Below the pieces are notes generated by a model, which saw only the letters and a list, made by a program, of their open reading frames with translations, had not been told where the DNA came from and made no database searches. A program made the translations under genes and the position numbers. Below are positions 1-9,076 of a stretch of DNA of 64,000 nucleotides, in pieces. Origin of the DNA: Bacillus paramycoides (GTDB lineage Bacteria > Bacillota > Bacilli > Bacillales > Bacillaceae_G); the NCBI RefSeq assembly GCF_001884235.1, contig NZ_MAOI01000048.1:1-64000 (forward strand), written 5' to 3'. Position 1 is the stretch's first letter, and each line of letters starts with the position of its first letter.

Positions 1-702
1 CTACTTGTATTCGCTGCACTTCTTACTCGGAGGCTTGTCGCGTTAATTTTTCCTACTTCTTGTGTTCCATTTGTAATGTTTTCCGCTGGCTTTTCTTCTT
101 GTTTTCCTGCTTCTAATTTCACAAATTCTAACGACACATAACCTTCTTTTCCTTGATAATTGATTTTCGCCCAGCCGTTCGCTTTTCCTAACACTGTTAC
201 TTTCTCGCCATTTTTCAAGTTTCCTAGAACTGCGCTACTTGTATTTGCTGTACTTCTTACTCGTAAACTTGTCGCATTGATTATTCCAATTTCTTGCGTT
301 CCATTTGTAATGTTTTCCGCTGGCTTTTCTTCTTGTTTTCCTGCTTCTAATTTCACAAATTCTAAGGATACATAGCCTTCTTTTCCTTGATAACTAATTT
401 TCGCCCAGCCATTTGCTTTTCCTAACACTGTTACTTTTTCGCCATTTTTTAAGTTTCCTAGAACTGCGCTACTTGTATTTGCCGCACTTCTTACTCGTAA
501 ACTTGTTGCGTTTATTGTTCCTGTTTCTTCTGCACCATTTTTAATTGTTGGTTGCTGCTGTTTTTGACTAGAAGCGTCAGGCGTTTGAATTGCATCTCCA
601 AATTTTAAAAACTCTAAAGATACATACCCCTCTTTTCCTTTATATTCAATCTTTGCCCAACCATTTGCTTTTCCTAATACCGTTACTTTTTCATTTTTTT
701 GA
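1..702. repeat. In-frame tandem repeats of 234 bp coding for SH3 modules
   Basis: The phrase ctacttgtat recurs at 1, 235 and 469, giving an exact 234-bp (78-codon) period. The first two units are almost identical and the third is somewhat diverged. Less similar SH3 units continue to about 1000. Near-identical in-frame units of this kind can change number by recombination. Confidence 0.85.
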
Positions 703-1106
703 ACATAGCCAATCATTGAACTACCTAAAACTGGACTATTACGTACATTCAAACGAGTCGCCGTAACGATTCCCTCTTCTTTTTGTCCATTATTAATTGT
801 TGGTTGTTGTTGTTCAGCACCTGGGGTTTTACCCGACAATTTCAAAAATTGTAATGAAACATACCCCTCTTTTCCATCATGAGAGATTTTAGCCCATTCT
901 TTTTCCTGACTTAAAACTTGTACAGTTGTTCCTTGTTTTACTGTTCCTACAACTTTACCTTGAGTTGTAGGTTGTTCACGTATATTTAAGTTTGTTGCAT
1001 TTACTGTCGCTAGATTATCACTTTCTGCAAAGGCATGAGTCGAAACAAAAGATGCTGCTGTTGCTAGAAATGTACCTGTTATGATTTGTTTTGTTATTTG
1101 CTTCAT
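1..1106 (-). CDS. Secreted SH3-repeat (SH3b) cell-wall protein, C-terminus cut by window edge
   Basis: The visible part begins with a signal peptide (MKQITKQI, a hydrophobic stretch, then a THAFA-E cleavage region) followed by at least four to five bacterial SH3 (SH3_3) repeats. Each repeat has a pattern like N-LR-VRS...VLG-L--GEKVTVLGKANGWAKI-Y-GKEGYVSLEF. Such domains bind peptidoglycan in secreted cell-wall hydrolases and in the B. cereus EntA/EntFM-type cell-wall proteins. The catalytic or 3D domain, if there is one, lies beyond base 1, so the enzyme class cannot be told. The linkers between repeats are rich in Glu, Lys and Gln. The last repeats are nearly identical at DNA level. The ATG at 1106 has no good Shine-Dalgarno sequence directly before it, but the signal peptide supports it. 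Confidence 0.8.
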   Translation of the reverse strand, partial: MKQITKQIITGTFLATAASFVSTHAFAESDNLATVNATNLNIREQPTTQGKVVGTVKQGTTVQVLSQEKEWAKISHDGKEGYVSLQFLKLSGKTPGAEQQQPTINNGQKEEGIVTATRLNVRNSPVLGSSMIGYVQKNEKVTVLGKANGWAKIEYKGKEGYVSLEFLKFGDAIQTPDASSQKQQQPTIKNGAEETGTINATSLRVRSAANTSSAVLGNLKNGEKVTVLGKANGWAKISYQGKEGYVSLEFVKLEAGKQEEKPAENITNGTQEIGIINATSLRVRSTANTSSAVLGNLKNGEKVTVLGKANGWAKINYQGKEGYVSLEFVKLEAGKQEEKPAENITNGTQEVGKINATSLRVRSAANTS

Positions 1107-1269
1107 AATTTTTATAAGAATATAAGCAATCCTATATTCTTCAGCCCCCCTTTTTTTTATCCGTCTTACTATTAATCTTAACATATCATTCCGGAATATT
1201 TATTTTGAATATTAGAATATGAACATAAAAATTATGAACTTCTTTTTCTATATATTGTTTTTTGTGTAA

Positions 1270-1371
1270 AATCCTTTTCCCTATGAAATATTACAAAAGG
1301 ATGTATTAATGGGGATTTCAGCATTCCTAATTGGTATGGTACTATTTATTCGTCGCAAAAATGCAAAATAA
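1270..1371 (+). pseudogene. Possible remnant of an LPXTG-anchored surface protein C-terminus
   Basis: After an in-frame stop at 1267-1269 the reading NPFPYEILQKDVLMGISAFL continues as IGMVLFIRRKNAK and a stop at 1371. A hydrophobic stretch followed by a short basic tail (RRKNAK) is what the end of a sortase sorting signal looks like, and FPYE could be a decayed LPxTG. No ribosome site or upstream coding sequence is visible, so this is either a decayed gene end or chance. Confidence 0.3.
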
Positions 1372-1423
1372 AAAAGCAACATCCTTCCATCTAAAAAATA
1401 CACGATACAAATTATAAAACTAA

Positions 1424-1474
1424 AATAAAAGAACTTTGGATTGAAATTTATTATTCAATCCAAAGTCCTTTTTA
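1424..1474 (-). terminator. Terminator of proS
   Basis: A 13-bp inverted repeat (ACTTTGGATTGAA / TTCAATCCAAAGT) lies just past the proS stop and is followed by T-rich sequence on both strands. Confidence 0.85.
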
Positions 1475-1493
1475 TCATCTATATGCAAAAATA

Positions 1494-2924
1494 TTAATAC
1501 GCTTTTCCCCAATACACCATGTGCTTAGCTTCTTTACCACAGCAAATACATTCTTCCGCTAAGCTTTCTTGTTCGAACGGAATACAACGTGAAGATACTC
1601 CAACTTCTTCTTTTAATTTTTCTTCACAAGCTAGTTCTCCGCACCACATCGCCTTAATAAAACCTTGCTTTTCATCAGCTGCTTTTTTCATCTCTTCGAA
1701 ATTCGTCACACTATAAGTATTCTCATCTCGAAATACTTTTGCTTTATTAAATAAAGAATGATGAATCTCCTCTAGTAATGATGGAATACGTTCTTCTAAT
1801 TGATCCATTGATATAAACTCTTTTTCTTTCGTATCTCGCCTTACAAGTACTACTTGATTCTTTTCAATATCCTTTGGACCAACCTCTAATCTAATTGGAG
1901 TACCCTTCATTTCATACTCATTAAATTTCCAGCCAGGTGTTTTATTGCTAGCATCTATTTTTACACGTGCAACCTTCTGAATACGACCTTGTAACTCTAT
2001 TGCTTTTTCTAACACACCTTCTTTATGCTGAGCAATAGGAACGATAACAACTTGTAATGGTGCCACTTTCGGTGGCATTACAAGTCCATTATTATCACTA
2101 TGAACCATAATAAGTCCACCTATCATTCTTGTTGATACACCCCAAGATGTTTGATGTACGTATTGCCACTTACCGTTACGGTCTAAAAACTTAATATCAA
2201 ATGCTTCAGAGAAGTTCGTTCCAAAATTATGAGATGTTCCTGTCTGAAGCGCTTTTCCATCATGCATTAAACTTTCAATCGTATAGGTTGCCTTCGCTCC
2301 TGCAAACTTTTCTTTTTCTGTTTTTTGCCCTTTAATAACTGGAATTGCTAAATACTCTTCACAAAAAGCAGCATATAAATTTAAAATATTTAATGTTTCA
2401 GTTTGAGATTCTTCTGCTGTTTCATGAATGGTATGACCTTCTTGCCATAAAAATTCAGTTGTACGAAGAAATGGTCTCGTCGTCTTCTCCCAACGAACTA
2501 CTGAACACCACTGGTTATATAACTTTGGTAAATCATTATATGATTGAACAATTTTTGAAAAATGCTCACAAAATAGAGTTTCAGATGTAGGGCGTACACA
2601 AAGTCTTTCCGCTAATTTCTCATCCCCACCATGAGTAACCCATGCCACTTCAGGAGCAAATCCTTCAACATGATCTTTCTCCTTTTGTAATAAACTCTCT
2701 GGAATAAACATTGGCATATACACATTTTCATGACCAGATGCTTTTAATTTTTCATCCATCACTTTCTGCATATTTTCCCATAATGCATAACCGTATGGAC
2801 GTAAAATCATACAACCTTTCACACTTGAATAATCAACAAGCTCTGCTTTTTTCACAATATCGGTATACCACTGAGCAAAGTCATCTTCCATCTTCGTAAT
2901 GGCCTGTACTTGTTCTTTTGCCAT
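1494..2924 (-). CDS. proS: Prolyl-tRNA synthetase, archaeal/eukaryal-type
   Basis: Charges tRNA-Pro with proline in the cytosol. The 476-residue protein is the short ProS type without the bacterial editing insertion. It has the class II signatures RPTSETLF, the motif 2 region [21 protein letters not shown], and [10 protein letters not shown]-terminal zinc-binding domain with paired cysteines (CGELAC, CICCG) ends in WGKAY, as is usual for this type. The ATG at 2924 (MAKEQV) sits ten bases after AAAGGAGG. A GTG six bases earlier is too close to that site. A T-box leader lies upstream. B. cereus-group bacteria also carry a bacterial-type ProS elsewhere, so this is probably the amino-acid-responsive second copy. 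Confidence 0.95.
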   Translation of the reverse strand: MAKEQVQAITKMEDDFAQWYTDIVKKAELVDYSSVKGCMILRPYGYALWENMQKVMDEKLKASGHENVYMPMFIPESLLQKEKDHVEGFAPEVAWVTHGGDEKLAERLCVRPTSETLFCEHFSKIVQSYNDLPKLYNQWCSVVRWEKTTRPFLRTTEFLWQEGHTIHETAEESQTETLNILNLYAAFCEEYLAIPVIKGQKTEKEKFAGAKATYTIESLMHDGKALQTGTSHNFGTNFSEAFDIKFLDRNGKWQYVHQTSWGVSTRMIGGLIMVHSDNNGLVMPPKVAPLQVVIVPIAQHKEGVLEKAIELQGRIQKVARVKIDASNKTPGWKFNEYEMKGTPIRLEVGPKDIEKNQVVLVRRDTKEKEFISMDQLEERIPSLLEEIHHSLFNKAKVFRDENTYSVTNFEEMKKAADEKQGFIKAMWCGELACEEKLKEEVGVSSRCIPFEQESLAEECICCGKEAKHMVYWGKAY

Positions 2925-2940
2925 AGTCACTATTCCTCCT

Positions 2941-3180
2941 TTAGAAAATAAAAAAAGCCCGCGTCCCCAAATAGGGACCGAGCTTTGTCGGCGTTACCAC
3001 CCTGATTCATACACAAAAAATTGAGTATGCTCTCTTTTTGATAACGGGAATTCCCCGCTGCATATGCAGAACTCAAAGGTAGGTTCCATATCGCCTTTTT
3101 AAGAATCTTCCAGCCAAAAGGATTCTCTCTCTACAAAAAAGGTAAGACATGTACTAGTCCTTTTTCATCGTTATAACGAA
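2941..3180 (-). promoter_or_regulatory. T-box leader (proline) of proS
   Basis: On the minus strand the T-box sequence AGGGTGGTAACGCC (2991-3004) is followed by a strong terminator (AAGC-CGGTCCC / GGGGAC-CG-GCTT, then seven T, about 2947-2985). Upstream are AGTA (in GGACTAGTACATG) and a likely specifier CCT at 3082-3084 within AACCTACC. CCT codes for proline, matching the gene. Uncharged tRNA-Pro should stabilise the antiterminator and allow proS transcription. Confidence 0.92.
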
Positions 3181-3270
3181 ATAAATTTGTTGAATATCAT
3201 AATATAAATTTTATTGCAAAACAAGAGTAAATTTTCTTATTTTTATACATTCTTTTCAGTTATTGTTATT

Positions 3271-3564
3271 TTATACATAACTTTTCCGAACGATTTTTAC
3301 AAGTTGATGAGCAACCATGCCAATAAGTGTACCAATTAAAACAAAGAAACAAATAAATCCGTATCCCATTCCTTCCCATCCACCGATAACGATCATTGTA
3401 ACAGGAAAGAAAGCTAAACAAAGAAGTATTAAAATAAGTGAAAATATAATATCAAACTGTTTGTCTGGAAAACGTTTCTTTAGTAAATAAGAAATTGCAA
3501 ATACAAGGAAAATTGTGATTCCACCAATGATATAAAAGGTACCAAAGCCATCCAGCCAATCCAT
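3271..3564 (-). CDS. Small membrane protein, possibly YesK-like
   Basis: A 97-residue protein with three likely membrane segments (about 9-28, 39-62 and 68-90). Between the first two is a basic, Phe/Pro/Asp loop (KKRFPDKQFD). Size and layout resemble the YesK-like family of Bacillus, but I cannot assign this firmly. A ribosome site (AAGGAGGGAATACT) precedes the ATG at 3564. It stands alone between the T-box of proS and a divergent phosphodiesterase gene. Its function is unknown. Confidence 0.65.
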   Translation of the reverse strand: MDWLDGFGTFYIIGGITIFLVFAISYLLKKRFPDKQFDIIFSLILILLCLAFFPVTMIVIGGWEGMGYGFICFFVLIGTLIGMVAHQLVKIVRKSYV

Positions 3565-3610
3565 AGTATTCCCTCCTTACATTCATTCCCTTATAATCAT
3601 TATATGTTTA

Positions 3611-3625
3611 AGTTTTCTGAAAATA
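3611..3625. promoter_or_regulatory. CodY-like box
   Basis: AGTTTTCTGAAAATA matches the CodY consensus AATTTTCWGAAAATT at 13 of 15 positions. It lies between the small membrane gene (start 3564) and the phosphodiesterase gene (start 3718), so it could serve either. It rests on motif likeness only. Confidence 0.4.
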
Positions 3626-3717
3626 AACAATAAATTTTATTCAAAAACATATTTTTATCACCAGGTATTAATAGTAATATATAAGAATAGGTTTTATATA
3701 ATCAGGAGGTCTACTTT

Positions 3718-5031
3718 ATGGATAAAGCATTAACAAATCACGTCATCATATTATCTTTTGACTGTTTATCAGCTTTAGATCTTCCGATATTACAAAAACT
3801 CCCTAATTTCCAATCTTTAATGAAAAAGGGCGCTGTTGCGGAAAAAGTAGAGCCGATTTATCCTTCTGTAACATATCCGAGTCATACAACAATTATAACC
3901 GGTAATTATCCTAATAAACATGGCGTTGTCAGTAATACATTACTTCAACCAGGACGTGAGTCACCAGATTGGCATTGGTATCGAAAGTCCATTAAAGGAA
4001 CAACTTTATACGATGAAGCACGTAAAGCAAATTTAACGACAGCTGCCCTACTATGGCCTGTTACTGGAAGAGCAAATATTGATTACAATTTACCAGAAAT
4101 CTTTCCAAATAGACCATGGCAAAATCAAATTTTAGTTTCATTATTTAGCGGTAGTCCTCTATATCAATTAGATTTAAATCGTCGTTTTGGCCATATACGA
4201 AATGGATTGTCACAGCCTGAGCTTGATGATTTCGTCCTTGCTTCCGCTGTCCATACAATTCAGACGAAAAAACCTAATGTTATGTTTGTACATTTTACTG
4301 ATTTAGACACGCAAAGACATTATCATGGTTTTGAGTCTAAAGAAACACTAGCTGCAGTCCATAGGCACGACGAACGTCTAGGAAAAATTATTCATGCATT
4401 AAAAGAAAGTAGTATATACGAAGAAAGTACAATTATTGCACTTGGCGATCATAGCGCTTTAAGTGAAAACAAAGCAATCCAATTAAATGTCCTATTCCGT
4501 CAAAAAGGGCTTATATCCGTAAACAAAAATGGAAAAGTACAAGATTGGAAAGCTTATTGCCAAAGCTGTGACGGATCTGCATACGTACATGTAAAAGATA
4601 AAAATGATACTGAAACGATTAAAGAGATTCAACTTCTTCTCGAAGAGCTTCTTCAGAATAAACAAAACGGAATTGAATTTATTCTACACGATGAAGATGC
4701 AAAAGAACGCGGTGCTGATGGTAATTGCTTATTTATGCTAGAAGCCATGGAAGGGTATTACTTCATTGAGAATCATATAGGTGATTTCATAAAAGAGATT
4801 ACTAAAAAAGATGTTACTTCTAGTAAAAAATATACATTTGGAACACACGGATATTCCCCAACAAAACCTAACTATGAAACAATTTTTATAGCTGCCGGAA
4901 AAGGTATTCAAAGTGGCGTTACAATCCCTTATATGAGACTCATTGATGAAGGTCCCACTATCGCTAGATTACTCGGTTTGTACTTAGGTGAAACAGACGG
5001 AGCAATTGTAGAGGATTTACTTCAATTGTAA
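3718..5031 (+). CDS. Alkaline-phosphatase-superfamily phosphodiesterase (nucleotide pyrophosphatase type)
   Basis: A 437-residue enzyme of the type I phosphodiesterase / nucleotide pyrophosphatase family. It shows the first metal aspartate (SFDCLSA, about residue 15), the nucleophile threonine in YPSVTYPSHTT followed by GNYPNKHGV, a second metal set TDLDTQRHYHG, then LGDHSA, and a final metal histidine in GTHGYSPT. These positions fit a two-metal phosphodiester hydrolase. There is no signal peptide, so it probably acts in the cytosol. The natural substrate is not clear from the sequence. A ribosome site (AGGAGG) lies eight bases before the ATG. It appears to be a single-gene unit. Confidence 0.85.
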   Translation: MDKALTNHVIILSFDCLSALDLPILQKLPNFQSLMKKGAVAEKVEPIYPSVTYPSHTTIITGNYPNKHGVVSNTLLQPGRESPDWHWYRKSIKGTTLYDEARKANLTTAALLWPVTGRANIDYNLPEIFPNRPWQNQILVSLFSGSPLYQLDLNRRFGHIRNGLSQPELDDFVLASAVHTIQTKKPNVMFVHFTDLDTQRHYHGFESKETLAAVHRHDERLGKIIHALKESSIYEESTIIALGDHSALSENKAIQLNVLFRQKGLISVNKNGKVQDWKAYCQSCDGSAYVHVKDKNDTETIKEIQLLLEELLQNKQNGIEFILHDEDAKERGADGNCLFMLEAMEGYYFIENHIGDFIKEITKKDVTSSKKYTFGTHGYSPTKPNYETIFIAAGKGIQSGVTIPYMRLIDEGPTIARLLGLYLGETDGAIVEDLLQL

Positions 5032-5139
5032 AGAACTGTGTATATATGTAAAAGTTATGTAAAAATCATCCTTGTTTCTCTTTTTACAATTTTTATTTTT
5101 GTACACTGTTAGTAGAACAAATTTAAGGGGGAACATTAT

Positions 5140-6423
5140 ATGAAAAGAATGTCCAGGCAAGAAAAAAGCTGGATATTATATGATTGGGCAAACTCGGTAT
5201 ATTCGCTAGTCATTACAACTGCAGTATTTCCTATTTACTTTAAAGCAGCTGCAAAAGAAGCCGGACTATCTGGTGCAACTTCAACAGCTTATTGGGGATA
5301 TGCAAACTCGTTTGCTACACTTTTAATTTCTATACTTGCTCCTATTCTCGGCACAGTTGCTGATTATAAAGGATTTAAAAAACGATTTTTCACATTCTTC
5401 TTTGGACTCGGTATCGTATTTACAAGTATGCTAGCAGTTGTTCCAACATCTCAGTGGTACTTATTACTAGGTTGCTATATGCTCGCATTAGTCGGCTTTG
5501 CTGGGGCAAATATTTTTTATGATGCATTTTTAGTAGATGTTACCTCTAAAGATAGAATGGACCAAATTTCTACGAGAGGTTTTGCATTAGGTTATATTGG
5601 GAGTACAATTCCTTTTATCGGTTGTATTGCTCTTATTATTCTTGCTCAAAAAGGAACTATCCCCTTATCGGTCGGCATTGCTAGTCAAATTTCCTTTGCA
5701 ATAACAGCTCTTTGGTGGGGACTATTTACAATTCCAATGCTAAAAAATGTAGAGCAAACACACTATATTGAACGTCAGCCAAGACCAATTGCAATGAGCT
5801 TCAAGCGCCTTGCTAATACTTTTAAAAATATTAAAGAATATAAAACTGTATTTATGTTCCTAATAGCTTACTTTTTCTACATTGACGGGGTAGATACAAT
5901 TATTACTATGTCTACCGCTTACGGAACAGATCTCGGTATTAGTGCAACTAATCTATTAATCATCTTATTTGTAACACAAATTGTCGCTTGTCCATTCGCT
6001 TTATTATACGGAAAATTATCGGAAACATTTACCGGTAAAAAAATGCTATATGTCGGTATTATTATTTATATCATTATCTGCACATATGCTTATTTCTTAA
6101 AAACGACACTTGATTTCTGGATCTTAGCAATGCTAGTTGCTACTTCTCAAGGCGGAATTCAAGCACTTAGCCGTTCATACTTCGCAAAACTAGTACCGAA
6201 AGAATCTGCAAATGAATTCTTCGGATTCTATAATATCTTCGGTAAATTCGCAGCAATTATGGGTCCGGTATTAGTTGGTGTCACAACACAATTAACAGGA
6301 AAAACTAACGCTGGTGTCCTTAGTGTTATTGTCCTATTTATTATCGGGGGATTCCTATTAACTAGAGTGCCTGAAAATGATACGTCCGTTACGCCACCTA
6401 ATCCTAAAACTAAAACAATATAA
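5140..6423 (+). CDS. MFS transporter, UMF1 (Atg22-like) family
   Basis: A 427-residue integral membrane protein with about twelve hydrophobic segments. The start RQEKSWILYDWANSVYSLVI and the loop GTVADYKGFKKR are typical of the UMF1 branch of the major facilitator superfamily, related to vacuolar effluxer Atg22. Bacterial members are poorly characterised and the substrate is unknown. AAGGGGG precedes the ATG. A terminator follows directly. Confidence 0.85.
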   Translation: MKRMSRQEKSWILYDWANSVYSLVITTAVFPIYFKAAAKEAGLSGATSTAYWGYANSFATLLISILAPILGTVADYKGFKKRFFTFFFGLGIVFTSMLAVVPTSQWYLLLGCYMLALVGFAGANIFYDAFLVDVTSKDRMDQISTRGFALGYIGSTIPFIGCIALIILAQKGTIPLSVGIASQISFAITALWWGLFTIPMLKNVEQTHYIERQPRPIAMSFKRLANTFKNIKEYKTVFMFLIAYFFYIDGVDTIITMSTAYGTDLGISATNLLIILFVTQIVACPFALLYGKLSETFTGKKMLYVGIIIYIIICTYAYFLKTTLDFWILAMLVATSQGGIQALSRSYFAKLVPKESANEFFGFYNIFGKFAAIMGPVLVGVTTQLTGKTNAGVLSVIVLFIIGGFLLTRVPENDTSVTPPNPKTKTI

Positions 6424-6466
6424 GAAAAAGATCCTCTTCACACAAGAAGAGGATCTTTTTCTTTAT
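6424..6466. terminator. Bidirectional terminator
   Basis: The inverted repeat AAAAAGATCCTCTT / AAGAGGATCTTTTT lies between the convergent UMF1 transporter and the membrane-protein gene. Confidence 0.9.
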
Positions 6467-6468
6467 TT

Positions 6469-6864
6469 TTAACGATAACGCCTTACAATTAAAAACTCTA
6501 TAGCTGGCTTTACAACTATAGCAGCGCATAACGCAAACAGAAGCGGTATGTTATGAAAATCAATCCATTTATTAAAACCTACCGATGCGAAAAACAAACC
6601 AAAAATTAATACAACTAGTACATAATATGTAACATTTGCACTTGTTTTTAATACATGTTTTTCTAAATCTTCGTTCTCCTCAGTTGCCCCTTCAACATTA
6701 TGCGATACCAAACTTTTAAACATATAATGTAATGCGATGCTACAAATAAATAGTGCATACCAGTTTACTTGAAGTTCAGTTAACCAATAGTAAAGTGCAA
6801 ACACTAGCGTACTTATAGCTACTAATGCCGTAACTAAAAGACTTATTTTCTCTTTCCCCAACAA
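6469..6864 (-). CDS. Hypothetical membrane protein paired with an XRE regulator
   Basis: A 131-residue protein with four likely membrane helices (about 8-27, 34-50, 77-97, 104-125) and an acidic cytosolic loop (EGATEENEDLEKH) between helices two and three. The predicted start is TTG (6864, or TTG 6861), preceded by AGGGGGAG. It begins nine bases after the XRE gene stops, so the two form one transcript. Small HTH plus membrane-protein pairs are common in Firmicutes, and the membrane partner often affects the regulator. No specific family can be given. Confidence 0.7.
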   Translation of the reverse strand: MLGKEKISLLVTALVAISTLVFALYYWLTELQVNWYALFICSIALHYMFKSLVSHNVEGATEENEDLEKHVLKTSANVTYYVLVVLIFGLFFASVGFNKWIDFHNIPLLFALCAAIVVKPAIEFLIVRRYR

Positions 6865-6873
6865 CTACTCCCC

Positions 6874-7068
6874 CTACTGCTTGTACAAAAATAGTTTATC
6901 AACAGTTGTTCCTAATACTTCGGCTAAACGGAATGCTAATGCTAAACTTGGGTCATATTTATTATTCTCAATTGCATTTATCGTCTGTCTTGAAACTTTA
7001 CACATATCAGCTAATGCACCTTGTGAAATATTATTTTCAGTGCGTAATTCATAGATTTGATTTTCCAC
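6874..7068 (-). CDS. XRE-family (Cro/CI) transcriptional regulator, 64 residues
   Basis: A minimal one-domain helix-turn-helix protein: ELRTENNISQGALADMCKVS is the HTH, followed by RQTINAIENNKYDPSLALAF, typical of YozG-like small regulators. The GTG at 7068 is chosen because AGGAG stands seven bases before it. A longer in-frame reading to 7125 has no ribosome site. It is the first gene of the pair with the membrane protein downstream. It probably represses its own operon, which is inference from the family. Confidence 0.85.
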   Translation of the reverse strand: MENQIYELRTENNISQGALADMCKVSRQTINAIENNKYDPSLALAFRLAEVLGTTVDKLFLYKQ

Positions 7069-7149
7069 ATTATTTCTCCTAACCTGTAAAATTATTTTTA
7101 CAACATCAGTATATAGTTGGTACATTTCATTGTCAAAAGATTCCCATAG

Positions 7150-7176
7150 AAAAAGGGAGCAGCTCTGCTCCCTTAC
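7150..7176 (-). terminator. Terminator of the MFS efflux gene
   Basis: On the minus strand GGGAGCAG / CTGCTCCC is followed by five T. Confidence 0.85.
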
Positions 7177-7181
7177 AATGG

Positions 7182-8414
7182 CTATTTCGAAACCACTGCA
7201 TTCGTTAGTTCCTCTTGATTAACAATCTCTTCTTTATTCATCCTCATACGTAAGATTGGCAAAATTGCCAATAAAATAAGTGACATTGCTATACAGAATA
7301 CAATAACTAGTGAAGTCATTTCCTTCAATCCTCCAGCTAGTGAAGTTCCAATTAACATAGCACCCATAAACAGTGGTAAAATTGTCCCATTTACTCTTCC
7401 AATCATATTTTCTGGTACAAGTTGAATCATAAGCGTCCCGACCACAATATTTACACAGGCTAAACAAATTCCTGTGCCAAATCGCATCAAACTAGTAATC
7501 CAAAACGATGTAGACAGTCCTTCTACTAAAAATGATATCGCTAATATACTCATGCCGAATACAAACATTTTTTTCGGATTTACTTTTGAAGTAAAAACTG
7601 CTGCAACAATACCACCGATTAACATACCTATCCCGTCAGCTGCAGCTAAATATTGAACTGCTTCCTTTTCCATGCCTAAACGTTCGATCACAAGGAATAC
7701 TTCTAATGGATTCGTTAATCCAACTGCTAAACCAATAATTGTGAAAGTGATCGTGATCATACGTAAATTTTTCGTATGAAGAACGTATTTCCATCCTTCT
7801 TTTATATCATTTTTTAATGAACCTCTCACCGCTTGCTCTTGTTCAACCCATTTTGGTAATAGCGAAAGAACAATAGCCGATAACAAAAATAAAATGATCA
7901 AGCTATATAGTGACGTAAATAAGCCAAGTTGTGTATACACAATTGAACCTACAACTGGTCCAAAAATCATAAATAACGACTGTAATGTTTGGTTAAATGC
8001 AATAGCACTTGCTATCTGTTCTTCCTTTACATAGCGCTTAAATATACGTGAAGATGACGGCTGAGAGAACTGACCTACAATTGCGGAAACGAGTGTTGCA
8101 AAAAATATTGCCTGCCAGTAATCAATCTTTAACAACAAAACAATTCCTATAATAGACAGTACACTTAATACATCTCCAGCGACCATTGTTCTTTTCGGGT
8201 TCCAGCGATCTGCTAGCGCACCACCAATAAACGAGAAAATAAAAATAGGTGCATATTCCATAACTGATAATAGTGACACTGACATTGGATCATTATTCGT
8301 TCGCTCCATTATGAAATACAAAAGAGCCATATTCCTTATCCAAATTGCAAATTGCTGTAAAATATCAGATGCCATAACGAGCATAAATGCTCGATTTTTA
8401 AATAAAGCTTTCAT
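7182..8414 (-). CDS. MFS efflux transporter under TetR control
   Basis: A 410-residue carrier with about twelve membrane segments and the MFS loop GGALADRWNPKRTMVAGD after helix two. It is of the MFS_3 type that includes macrolide and siderophore exporters. The ATG at 8414 (MKALFKNRA) follows AAGGAGG by seven bases. The two extra codons of the longer reading start at a GTG too near that site. A 20-bp inverted-repeat operator lies 18 bases before the start, and the tetR gene is upstream in the same direction. Drug or metabolite efflux induced by the TetR ligand is likely, but the substrate is unknown. Confidence 0.88.
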   Translation of the reverse strand: MKALFKNRAFMLVMASDILQQFAIWIRNMALLYFIMERTNNDPMSVSLLSVMEYAPIFIFSFIGGALADRWNPKRTMVAGDVLSVLSIIGIVLLLKIDYWQAIFFATLVSAIVGQFSQPSSSRIFKRYVKEEQIASAIAFNQTLQSLFMIFGPVVGSIVYTQLGLFTSLYSLIILFLLSAIVLSLLPKWVEQEQAVRGSLKNDIKEGWKYVLHTKNLRMITITFTIIGLAVGLTNPLEVFLVIERLGMEKEAVQYLAAADGIGMLIGGIVAAVFTSKVNPKKMFVFGMSILAISFLVEGLSTSFWITSLMRFGTGICLACVNIVVGTLMIQLVPENMIGRVNGTILPLFMGAMLIGTSLAGGLKEMTSLVIVFCIAMSLILLAILPILRMRMNKEEIVNQEELTNAVVSK

Positions 8415-8431
8415 TTTCACTCCTCCTTTTA

Positions 8432-8452
8432 TAAACCGACCGTTCGGTCTAA
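8432..8452. promoter_or_regulatory. TetR-type operator before the MFS gene
   Basis: The palindrome AGACCGAACGGTCGGTTT (minus strand) stands between the tetR stop and the MFS ribosome site. A copy with one change lies before tetR (9077-9097). Confidence 0.8.
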
Positions 8453-8481
8453 TTTATTTTATAAGAAAAGCTGCTGATTTA

Positions 8482-9063
8482 TTATTCAGCTGCCATCCCT
8501 TTTAACAATACATCTATTGCCCTTTTATAAATTCGTTTTAATTCGTTATTATCAAGCTCGTAGTAGAGCACTCCCAGCCCCGATAATAAGCCGTTTACAA
8601 TATACATAAGATCACGAGTGTTATCTTCACGGAACTCTCCAGACTGTATACCTGTTTCAATTAATTTCTCAAAAATACCATATGATTCTCTAGTTAAAGC
8701 TAGCATTTCATCTAAAATCTCTTTGCTTACAACTTGACTCATAGAAAATTCCTCTATTGCATTAGAAATAGGTTGCTGTATATCCTCTACATGATATTCT
8801 GCGAAGCCATATAATTTCTCAGTACTAGTAATATACAACTTCTCTTTTTCATTCCATTTCTCAAGCCAATCATACGTATGCTGTTTCACTACAAATAAAA
8901 ATAATTCTTCTTTACTTTTAAAGTAATAATAAATACTTCCCTTACTTCGCCCTGTAATCTCACAAATATCTTCCATAGATGTAGCTGCATAGCCTTTTTG
9001 TGAAAACAGACTCTCTGCTTTATATGCAATTTCTTTCTTTATCTCTTCTGCGCTTTTTCTCAT
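8482..9063 (-). CDS. TetR/AcrR-family transcriptional regulator
   Basis: A 193-residue regulator. The N-terminal HTH is clear (AESLFSQKGYAATSMEDICE, then GRSKGSIYYYFKSKEELF). The C-terminal ligand domain is of the YfiR-like type. The ATG at 9063 follows GAGGTG at normal distance, and the GTG at 9069 is less likely. Near-identical palindromes stand before this gene and before the MFS gene, so it probably represses both itself and the transporter. Confidence 0.9.
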   Translation of the reverse strand: MRKSAEEIKKEIAYKAESLFSQKGYAATSMEDICEITGRSKGSIYYYFKSKEELFLFVVKQHTYDWLEKWNEKEKLYITSTEKLYGFAEYHVEDIQQPISNAIEEFSMSQVVSKEILDEMLALTRESYGIFEKLIETGIQSGEFREDNTRDLMYIVNGLLSGLGVLYYELDNNELKRIYKRAIDVLLKGMAAE

Positions 9064-9076
9064 TCTCACACCTCTT

